Shown: one piece after another, positions 43,901 through 50,070 of the stretch
Position numbering within the stretch: position 1 is the first letter of the stretch
How the letters are laid out: the number at the start of each line of letters is the position of its first letter
Notes under the pieces: model-generated
Databases searched by the model: none
Told to the model about the DNA's origin: nothing
Seen by the model: only the letters and a program-made list of their open reading frames with translations
From: Actinopolymorpha cephalotaxi
GTDB taxonomy: Bacteria; Actinomycetota; Actinomycetes; Propionibacteriales; Actinopolymorphaceae
NCBI RefSeq assembly: GCF_013408535.1
Contig: NZ_JACBZA010000001.1
Coordinates: 3,184,850 to 3,248,849 of the forward strand
Length of the DNA stretch: 64,000 bases
Reading direction: 5' to 3'
Program-made: the position numbers and the translations under genes

Positions 43901-46161
43901 TCCGCGGCAAGCTCGGGCAGGTCCCGGTAGGCGATGCGCAGGAGCCCCGTCTGTTCGAGGTTGGGCATCGTGACTCGCCAGCCGCGCTGGAGGTCGACGT
44001 AGAGCTGGTACTCGACCATTGCCCTCAGGGCCCGTTCGGCGTCCTTCTTCGCACCGAACTTGGCTTCTGGTGCCTGTGCGAAGTCGTGGGTGCTCAGATT
44101 GAGGGTCCGGGTGACCGTGTCACCGAGGGCCTCGTGGGTCAGGCCTTCGGTGCCGGCTGCGAGGAGAGCTGCGTGAAGTGCAGCCCGGAGCTGCGATACC
44201 TGGACGAAGTCGTTGAGGTGTCCGGCCTGGAGGCTCGCGTCCTGGCGGTTGTCGACGAAGGTAAGTAGCTTGCGGGCGCGGGTCGGCAACTGCGACTCGG
44301 GGAGACTCTTCAGGGCGGTGACGATAGACGCGCTGAGCAGAGACACCGCACTGGAGCGTCCCTCTGCATCGAGGGTCGCGAGCTTGCCGAAGTCGTTTCC
44401 CCGCACTTGTTCGTAGGCGACGCCGCAGCGCATGCAGAACGCGAACGGGGTGGAGACGAACCATGCGACCAGCCCGGTGCGCGTGTTGTCGACGGTTCCG
44501 TCGGGCCGCAGGTAGACCTTGGTGGGCAGGTACTTGCGCTTGCTGTCAATGATCTCGACCCGGTCCGTAGCTGGATCGGTGGCGAGCCATGGCTCGGGCA
44601 GGCGTCCGGAGGAGAGCGGGTCCTCGGGCCACGGGAGATCGCTGCTGATGTAGAGGTATCCGGTAACGCTGTCGCCGCCGCTGGCGTCGGCATCTCGGCG
44701 GGAGACGAAGGTGTCGTGGGCATCCGCAGTCGTGCGGGCTACGACGAGGTACTCCTGCCCGCACTCGCGGCAGAACCCGAGCGGCAGTAGGGCCTTCTCG
44801 GGTGCTCCGGGCACACGCACCTGGTACGTGCCAGTGATGTGGCGGCTCGCCTCCGGCTCAAGGGAGACGTACACCGTGTCGCCCTTGGAGAGGAACTGGT
44901 GCAGGCGAAACGCGAAGACGGGGCGGCCGGAGTCGGGGTGTCTGACGCCCGATCCTTCACGCAGCACGTTCTGCAGTGCCTGCTGGCAGGACTGCTCCTC
45001 GCGACCGGTGAGGTTGGCCAGCATGGCCGCGGCCATCGGAATCGTGACGGGCGCTCGTCGGACGAGCCGCTCGGTGCCTTCCTCAACGGTTAGCCCGAAG
45101 GTGGTCTCGATCCAACTCGCCAGCGGGTCGGAGGTGAAGGTCGCGAAGTCGCGTGCCTGCTGGACCTGGTTCTGCACTACCGATGCGCCCAGCAGCTGCC
45201 CGTCGTCCGCGCCCTCTGGCGTGGCTCGCACGAGCGTCTCGCCAACCACGTGCTCGGGACGGACCTCGGTACCGAAGAGGCGGGTGGCAACTCCGGCGAC
45301 CACGCGACTTCGGTCCTCGACCGTGCCGCCGCTGGACATCGTTGCGCTGGTCCCGATCACCTGCAGATCGTCGGCTGCGCACTCGTCGCGCAGCCGACGG
45401 ATGAGCATGGCGACGTCCGCCCCTTGACGGCCGCGGTAGGTGTGCAGCTCGTCGAGCGCGAGGAACCGCAGGCCTTGGGCGGCGCGGACCAGCTGGTTAC
45501 GTTCGTCTGGCCGGGTAAGCACCAGCTCGAGCATCACGTAGTTTGTCAGCAGGATGTCGGGCGGGTCGGCGAGGATGCGTCGACGTTCATCCTGCGCCTC
45601 CTGGCCTGTGTACCGGGCGAAGGTGACCGGTTCCTGGCCGTCGGGGTAGCCGTACCGCAGGAACTTGCTGAGCTCTTCGACCTGGGAGTTGGCAAGCGCA
45701 TTCATCGGGTAGACCACGATCGCCTTGACCCCGGGGTGACGGTCGCCGTTGGCGCGCTCCCGCAAGACTGAATCGACGATAGGCACGATGTACGAGAGAG
45801 ACTTGCCTGATCCGGTCCCGGTGGTGAGCACGTAGCTCGCGCCGGTCCGGGCGATCTCGACCGCCTCACGCTGGTGCCGATGAAGCACGATTGGGTCCCG
45901 GCCGGCGTCCTCTGCGTGTTCCTTGCGGCGGAAGATGCGGGCCGCCTCGGGGTGGAGCAACCCTTCCGCGACCAGGTCCGGCACCGCCCCGCCGGTGGCG
46001 AACGAGGGGTTAAGCCCGACCCATGGGTCCGGCCACTGCACGCCGTCTTCGAACTGCTGATCGACAAACGCCTTGATCCGTTCGTCGCGCACTTCTACAA
46101 AGCCAGATGTGAAGTCCCGATAGTCCGAGATCATCCGCTCATGGACCTCGAAGACGTCCAC
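40936..46161 (-). CDS. Giant DEAD/DEAH helicase with DUF1998 region and C-terminal nuclease-like domain
   Basis: A 1741-residue protein and first gene of the operon. Motif I is YVLTTGTGSGKSLSYIVPIV near 110, motif II is LALDELHTYRGRQGADVAML near 235, and motif VI is YAQRSGRAGRSG near 1010. A zinc ribbon lies near 1310-1335 (CEGCGYHH, CENCGD). A DUF1998-type cluster, CERGCYDCLLSYGNQYEH, lies near 1573. The last 90 residues read LRVRPDFIYDLP, VALFIDGPHHDT and WFVVRFRHDDDW, a Vsr/DUF559-like PD-(D/E)XK layout with Asp and a later Asp/His. In size and domains it resembles DruE of Druantia or a DrmA-DrmB fusion from DISARM. The start is the GTG at 46161. Confidence 0.9.
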   Translation of the reverse strand: MDVFEVHERMISDYRDFTSGFVEVRDERIKAFVDQQFEDGVQWPDPWVGLNPSFATGGAVPDLVAEGLLHPEAARIFRRKEHAEDAGRDPIVLHRHQREAVEIARTGASYVLTTGTGSGKSLSYIVPIVDSVLRERANGDRHPGVKAIVVYPMNALANSQVEELSKFLRYGYPDGQEPVTFARYTGQEAQDERRRILADPPDILLTNYVMLELVLTRPDERNQLVRAAQGLRFLALDELHTYRGRQGADVAMLIRRLRDECAADDLQVIGTSATMSSGGTVEDRSRVVAGVATRLFGTEVRPEHVVGETLVRATPEGADDGQLLGASVVQNQVQQARDFATFTSDPLASWIETTFGLTVEEGTERLVRRAPVTIPMAAAMLANLTGREEQSCQQALQNVLREGSGVRHPDSGRPVFAFRLHQFLSKGDTVYVSLEPEASRHITGTYQVRVPGAPEKALLPLGFCRECGQEYLVVARTTADAHDTFVSRRDADASGGDSVTGYLYISSDLPWPEDPLSSGRLPEPWLATDPATDRVEIIDSKRKYLPTKVYLRPDGTVDNTRTGLVAWFVSTPFAFCMRCGVAYEQVRGNDFGKLATLDAEGRSSAVSLLSASIVTALKSLPESQLPTRARKLLTFVDNRQDASLQAGHLNDFVQVSQLRAALHAALLAAGTEGLTHEALGDTVTRTLNLSTHDFAQAPEAKFGAKKDAERALRAMVEYQLYVDLQRGWRVTMPNLEQTGLLRIAYRDLPELAADEESWQGTYLLDKISPAQRQELCQILLDELRRVRAIDVDCLTDEGFDRLKRLTRAHLIEPWSVGEDDRVVEAGVAIPRPARAGGRRGVLAVSGRGAFGKYLRRDAAGLPNSAGLTSEDSSRVILDLFCVLKQAGILTRYDAADGAEYRINAGTLRWLPGDGRNGAIDPLRKSFSGEETARVNPFFRDLYRDLARRYAGLVAREHTAQVPQPKRLEREQQFRAGDLPLLYCSPTMELGVDISDLNAVALRNVPPTPANYAQRSGRAGRSGQQALVLTYCSTGNAHDSYWFRRSREMVAGSVIAPRLDLTNQDLIRSHVHAIWLAETNESMKSSITDLVEADGDAPTLHLLPNLWSAVNDPGVARRSQARAERVLEGLRATWALDSGDPGWWTNTWVHDQVKHAARAFDDAFDRWRSLYRTALQEVNEQHRLAISTTATRLARRQAERRRADARNQLTLLRNDDQEAGATDFYSYRYLASEGFLPGYSFPRLPLAAYIPARRGGKVDGDYLQRPRFVAISEFGPNSLIYHEGARYEVTRVQLPRDPGDTSGGGAVTEAAKRCEGCGYHHPVRVGLDVCENCGDRIGTTQHGLLRLQTVFTRRRERISSDEEERRKSGYELEVSYRFPDRGHSGDCLRAEAVTDTGVALELTQAEAAEIRIANVGRRRRKNPDERGFWLDLREGNWLSDKQAADTTVDAEALPDAEDIREREKVVPYVQDRRNLLVVRAAHRLPDEQAVTLRVALERAVEAEFQLEDSEIDSRELPDQDERGRFLLTEAAEGGAGVLARIIEDPGALARVARRALEIIHYEPGTGRDLHMPPGGTVRCERGCYDCLLSYGNQYEHTRINRHAIVDLLTLLTTARVEIGAGGRPREEQAEWLARLGDSSLEAKFIAWLTDTGRRLPDDAQRTLDELRVRPDFIYDLPGNPVALFIDGPHHDTATQQQRDDGAVQRLTDASWFVVRFRHDDDWSAVADRYEWLFGPGRSATPR

Positions 46162-46185
46162 GCCACCCCCAGTGTCGAAGTGGCC

Positions 46186-46214
46186 ACCTTAGAGGCAAGA
46201 CCGACCATGATCAA
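46186..46214 (-). promoter_or_regulatory. Probable promoter of the defence operon
   Basis: On the minus strand TTGATC (46214-46209) and TAAGGT (46191-46186) are separated by exactly 17 bases. Transcription would begin about 18 bases before the GTG at 46161, giving a short leader. The rest of the gap to 46456 shows no further gene. Confidence 0.45.
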
Positions 46215-46456
46215 GAAGCACGAGACATCGGATACCGCGTGGCCGGACCTGGTCCAACTCCGTGGGCAGTCCGGGTCAGGATCCGATTGCGGGATCGGAA
46301 GGTGGGGAGACGCTCCATGGCCACTTTCGGCCACCTCGTTCAAACCCGCCCGAGTGGGCGCAGGCGGTGTCATGCTGCCTTGGCCGCTTCGGGCTAGCGC
46401 CCTGACCGGGTTGCGGAACCTAGCTAGCTTCAAACGAAATCAAAGGCAACAAATAC

Positions 46457-46993
46457 ATGAGGCAATTCCTTTTCCTCGGCGCCATAGCCGGACCTATTTG
46501 GACCGCTTGGCCACTTGACCTGCCGTGGCGGCCAGAGTACATGGGGTTCAACGGAGCGAGCCTCCTCAGCGTCGGCGTAGCGCTCGTCGCGATCGCGGCT
46601 GTCATAAAATGGATTACTGGCTTGGCTGCCAACCGAGGAGCCATCCGTGGCAGCCTTGAAGTACTTAGCTTTATAGGAATGATCGGAGCCGGGTTAGCTA
46701 TCGGCGGGCTCGGTGCGACACTAATCGCGTTTTTTCGTCAAGACGGAGCGGTATCCGCAGGATTCCTCGCGCTGGCCGTCGGTGGATTCTTGACTCAATT
46801 CTTACTCGGCCGCCAAGCGGAGAAAATACTGGCGGTCATTGGCGCTCACGCGCGAATGATGGAAGCGAAAGTCGGCCCATACTCCGAAGCCGCACTCATG
46901 GAGGAGACGAGGCGTTTCCTGAAGGAGTCAGGCTACAAGACGACCGAGGATGACGGCCCAGCCGACACTCGGGCCGTAGGCCCTCTCAGTTAG
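46457..46993 (+). CDS. Small membrane protein
   Basis: A 178-residue protein with three or four membrane segments: about residues 4-20, 33-52, 70-93 and 98-116. The cytoplasmic tail is helical (ILAVIGAHARMMEAKVGPYS) and ends charged. AAGG lies about 10 bases before the ATG. No family is recognised. Codon use includes several AT-rich codons, unlike the backbone genes. It converges with the next gene, whose stop it overlaps by 8 bases. Confidence 0.65.
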   Translation: MRQFLFLGAIAGPIWTAWPLDLPWRPEYMGFNGASLLSVGVALVAIAAVIKWITGLAANRGAIRGSLEVLSFIGMIGAGLAIGGLGATLIAFFRQDGAVSAGFLALAVGGFLTQFLLGRQAEKILAVIGAHARMMEAKVGPYSEAALMEETRRFLKESGYKTTEDDGPADTRAVGPLS

Positions 46994-47810
46994 GCGTGGC
47001 GACTACCGGAGCCAGCCCGCCCCATCGGTGCCGGCAATCGCTCCACCGGCCACGGCCACATGGGCACTGGCGGCCACCCCTAGTAGGAACGAAGTTGCGC
47101 CAATATGACCGGCGGGTCAGGGTGGCAGCCGACGTGGTTAGCCCGAAGTCGTCAACGAGAGCCAGGGATTGTTCAAGCAGGCCAGTGATCACCTTGCCTG
47201 ATAAAATCAAGGAGTCAGCAACCGCAAGTGCGATAGTCGGCTCTAGGTCTTGAGTACTTCCTTTGCCCACTAGAGATAGGGGCGATCTCGCGTAGACCCG
47301 CATCATCACAGCACGAGACTGATGGCCGATCGGCGGCGACGAGTATGCAATCCGAGAGCCAAAGGCGGGGTGAGCGGCATCTGAAAGCCAGTCATACCAG
47401 TGCAGGACATTCTCACCGCCCGCAGTCTGCTTACCCAGCTTCTTCACTAGGGTGAGAACGTTCGTCGCCTGCAACGTTGCCAGGCTTTCCTTGGTGCGTG
47501 ACCCAAAACTGGCGTGTAAAAGAATTGGTGCGAGTGTATCCCGAACGGCCTGCGGTCGTGATAGCTCACCGGCGGGCGTTATCTTCCCTGTCTTCCAAGC
47601 TTCTCCGAGCTTTCGAGCTTCATCATTTAGAGATGCCGCTTCCTCTATCAGCGCTCGCCCAGTCACCGCTCCCGACGCGATCCGCCATCGCCACAGGTTT
47701 TCGATTGTGTCCTCGAGCAGATCGAGGCCCCGCCATGCATGGCAAAGCCACCAGCTGACCATTCGCGTGTGTAGTTCCGGATAGATGACGGCGGCGGCTT
47801 GATCCGCCAT
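46986..47810 (-). CDS. Hypothetical protein with C-terminal SEC-C-like cysteine motif
   Basis: A 274-residue protein. The body is helical and unrecognised (HTRMVSWWLCHAWRGLDLLE, ENVLHWYDWLSDAAHPAFGS), somewhat like proteins that act as toxins or phage-defence effectors, though no catalytic motif is certain. The C-terminus has CPCGRGRWSDCRHRWG, a CxC...C/H pattern like the SEC-C zinc motif. The ATG at 47810 has GGAGG 5 bases upstream. The frame stays open for about 97 codons before it without any normal start codon, so the 5' end may be broken. Confidence 0.62.
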   Translation of the reverse strand: MADQAAAVIYPELHTRMVSWWLCHAWRGLDLLEDTIENLWRWRIASGAVTGRALIEEAASLNDEARKLGEAWKTGKITPAGELSRPQAVRDTLAPILLHASFGSRTKESLATLQATNVLTLVKKLGKQTAGGENVLHWYDWLSDAAHPAFGSRIAYSSPPIGHQSRAVMMRVYARSPLSLVGKGSTQDLEPTIALAVADSLILSGKVITGLLEQSLALVDDFGLTTSAATLTRRSYWRNFVPTRGGRQCPCGRGRWSDCRHRWGGLAPVVATPN

Positions 47811-48181
47811 CCCCGCCTCCGACGGCTCGTCAACAGCCATCACCCGTGTGCCATCTGACGATGCTACGTAGACCCAGTTTTCGCCGCTCCAGCGAGCTTG
47901 ATCTCTCCACGATCGGAGCGCCTGGCCCTTGAGAGGAATAAGCAGGACGTCGGTCGTGTCTGCGTCGACCGTGGATGCCTGAAGCTCCGCGACCCGAGTT
48001 GAGAGTCTTGAAAGCTCTTCGGTGCGCTCATACCGAGCGCCTTCCTCACCGCCGCCTTTAGCCCAACTTTGTTCTCCACAAGGCCATTATTGAAGCATCG
48101 AAGGATGATGGCCAGACAGGACGCACAGCGGGTGGCACGCCCGGTGATGCGACGCATGACTCGTCCGTAGCCCCGGTCGAG
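47811..48181. other. Gap with open but startless frame
   Basis: The minus-strand frame of the 46986 gene stays open up to about 48080 and reads like protein (RTEELSRLSTRVAELQAS, RSWRDQARWSGENWVYVASS), but it holds no ATG, GTG or TTG. It is either a decayed 5' end or the gene begins in another frame after a shift. Nothing else is evident. Confidence 0.4.
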
Positions 48182-49231
48182 TCAGGCCGCACCGGTGCGC
48201 CGGCGGGCGTCGTTGCCCAGTCGAGCGGGATGGCATGCCGGACAGCGGTAGGGCCGGTGGTCTTCTGTCTCACGCATGCGTGTTGCTTCGTCGCATTGTC
48301 CGCACCAAAGTGATAGCCCGCTATGGACAGCCGGCGGCCTCGGAAGGTCGGCCAACCGGGCGGAAAGGACGGCGAACGGGCTGCGGACACCTTCGGGACT
48401 AGCTCGGAGGTGGTTGGCGAGGTCGTCCTTGGTCCAGCCAGCGTCGAGAGCGGAGTGGATCCCCGGTGTGAGTCGCTCGACCGCCCGTTGTCCGATCCGC
48501 CAATGCGGGCCGAGCGCTTCGATGACAGCCGCGACTTCGACGCCGGCACGCTTGCCGATGGAGTCGGCGATTCCCATGAGTTCGTCGACTCTTGTCGGCC
48601 CTCCTCCTCCATGATGTTTGTCGGTCGGTGCGGCTGGAGGAGGGGAAGGGGAGGAGGTAGGACTAGGTCTGGTAAGGGTTGACCGAACTGGCTGCGAAGT
48701 TCTGCTGCTGTTCGGCCGAACATCTACCGCACACAAGGCTCTGACCCGCGGTGATGCAGGCTCGGACGGCGGCATCGTGGTCTCGTCGGCTGTACCGGCG
48801 GCTTCTTGATTCGAGTTCGTGTCGTGAGAAGGCTTGGCTCGATCGTTCGGTTCGGTGTTGTTCGGGCGAACTTCTTCCCGGTGGTCGGGTCGGGTGCGCG
48901 GTGAACGTCGGCTCGCGCTGCGGGTTCGGCGCATGCGGTCGCGGGCGGCTGCACGGTCTTGCTGGACCTCCTGGCGTGTGGGCTGGGCGTCGTCCCAGTC
49001 GATGAACCGGTAACCGTCGTCTGTCGTCTCCCAGAGTCCGACGTCGACGAGCTTGCGCGCTTGTGCAGTGGTGCCGCCGAGGGCGGTGACCATGTGTTTG
49101 GGGACCAGGCCGTCGGTGAGGTTCTGGGCGCTCCAGGAGCCCGCTCGTACCCATAGGCCGATGGCGGCGTTGCCGGCGGCGACGGTCTTGTCGTTGAAGG
49201 CGAAGGTGTCGCAGACCCTGAACCAGGGCAT
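48182..49231 (-). CDS. Replication-type protein of an integrative element
   Basis: A 349-residue protein. The N-terminus MPWFRVCDTFAFNDKTVAAG, followed by GLWVRAGSWSAQNLTDGLVP, is the winged-helix-like start seen in phage and AICE replication-initiation or helicase-loader proteins. A long Arg/Ser/Pro-rich linker spans about 95-215. A helical domain (RVDELMGIADSIGKRAGVEV) follows, and the end carries a zinc finger with CGQC and CPAC. AGGAGG lies upstream of the ATG. It is the last gene of the coupled transfer operon, where actinomycete elements usually encode their replication protein. Confidence 0.72.
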   Translation of the reverse strand: MPWFRVCDTFAFNDKTVAAGNAAIGLWVRAGSWSAQNLTDGLVPKHMVTALGGTTAQARKLVDVGLWETTDDGYRFIDWDDAQPTRQEVQQDRAAARDRMRRTRSASRRSPRTRPDHREEVRPNNTEPNDRAKPSHDTNSNQEAAGTADETTMPPSEPASPRVRALCAVDVRPNSSRTSQPVRSTLTRPSPTSSPSPPPAAPTDKHHGGGGPTRVDELMGIADSIGKRAGVEVAAVIEALGPHWRIGQRAVERLTPGIHSALDAGWTKDDLANHLRASPEGVRSPFAVLSARLADLPRPPAVHSGLSLWCGQCDEATRMRETEDHRPYRCPACHPARLGNDARRRTGAA

Positions 49232-49297
49232 TCAGCGCCTCCTCTCGTTCCGAGTCCGGGCACGGCGATGCGCTTGAGCCAGCTGGTGCGGCGTCAC
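49232..49297 (-). CDS. Possible 21-residue basic peptide
   Basis: A GTG at 49297 overlaps the stop of the preceding gene (GTGA) and opens a frame encoding MTPHQLAQAHRRARTRNERR plus one Arg, ending just before the next gene's ATG. Its stop region includes the GAGGAGG ribosome site of the replication-type gene, so it may serve mainly as a coupling leader. Confidence 0.3.
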   Translation of the reverse strand: MTPHQLAQAHRRARTRNERRR

Positions 49298-49683
49298 GCG
49301 GCGACCGCCTGGCGCTCGAGCTGTACGAACGTGACCGGGACGGCCCCTGGTGTATCGGGTGTGGCGTCGCGCCAGTGGTAGACGATCCAGGGCTGCCAGG
49401 AGCACTGACAGTCGATGCCGGGCACGGCGGGGTCGGGTGCGTGGCAGCCGGGTGCGTGGACGTCGAAGGTGACCCAGGCGTGTTCTGGCGGCGCGGTGAG
49501 GCCAAGGGTGGGGCGCCACCATGGCTGCTTCCGGATCCGCCGGTCGATCTCGTGGGTGTCGAGGTGACCGAGGAGCATCTCGGTGCCGTCGCCGTAGACG
49601 TCCTCGACGACGTTCTCGTACGCCGGGTGGTCGCTGGTAGGCGAGCCGAACAGGTCCTCGGGTGTCAGCGGTTCGGAGGCCAT
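49294..49683 (-). CDS. Hypothetical protein of the transfer operon
   Basis: A 129-residue protein with a conserved-looking centre: WWRPTLGLTAPPEHAWVTFD, HAPGCHAPD and IDCQCSWQPWIVYHWRD. The Cys, His and Trp residues suggest a small metal-binding or stress-fold protein. No signal or membrane segment is present. The ATG at 49683 overlaps the previous stop (ATGA), tying it to the element operon. Its function is unknown. Confidence 0.72.
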   Translation of the reverse strand: MASEPLTPEDLFGSPTSDHPAYENVVEDVYGDGTEMLLGHLDTHEIDRRIRKQPWWRPTLGLTAPPEHAWVTFDVHAPGCHAPDPAVPGIDCQCSWQPWIVYHWRDATPDTPGAVPVTFVQLERQAVAA

Positions 49684-49967
49684 CAGAACGCCTCCGTCCC
49701 GCGGCCAGCGCGGAGTCTGTCCTCGCGGCGGGAGCACTCGTACTCAAGCGACCAGCGGTCCACGTGCCGGCGCATGTCGAGTGCGATCAGGGCGAGTAGA
49801 ACGCCGCCGAGTAGCTGCGGGACCAGGATGCTGAGGACGAATCCGATACCTGCGGCCGTCACAGCCAGGACAGCCCTCCCGGCCGGGGTGCCGGGCATGC
49901 CGGCATCGATAGTTTCGGCGGCGCGGACGTACCTGGAGTCGCGGATCCGGAACGAGTTGGGGTTCAC
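49683..49967 (-). CDS. Small membrane protein of the transfer operon
   Basis: A 94-residue protein with a GTG start. Two hydrophobic stretches, AVLAVTAAGIGFVLSILV and LLGGVLLALIALDM, form a likely hairpin in the membrane, with basic ends inside. It overlaps the next gene by ATGA. It may belong to the spread (Spd) group that helps DNA move between mycelial compartments, but no specific family is recognised. Confidence 0.7.
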   Translation of the reverse strand: MNPNSFRIRDSRYVRAAETIDAGMPGTPAGRAVLAVTAAGIGFVLSILVPQLLGGVLLALIALDMRRHVDRWSLEYECSRREDRLRAGRGTEAF

Positions 49968-49995
49968 TTGGTGTGCCTCCCTTGCTGGGGGTTGT

Positions 49996-50042
49996 GCCTG
50001 GGGGCGCGGTTCTGCTTGGCGGTAGGTGCCACGCCCCCAGGC
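49996..50042 (-). other. Hairpin after traB
   Basis: GCCTGGGGGCG and CGCCCCCAGGC are perfect 11-base complements around a 25-base loop. They lie in the gap after the TraB stop, one of the few non-coupled junctions of the operon. It could slow transcription or stabilise the upstream mRNA. Confidence 0.5.
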
Positions 50043-50070
50043 GCTTCAGATGGGCGGATGTTGTCTGGGG

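Noticed and set aside
28877-46161. Complete BREX system
   Set aside because: The methylase is PglX-like, but no PglZ phosphatase, BrxC ATPase or BrxA/B protein is encoded nearby.
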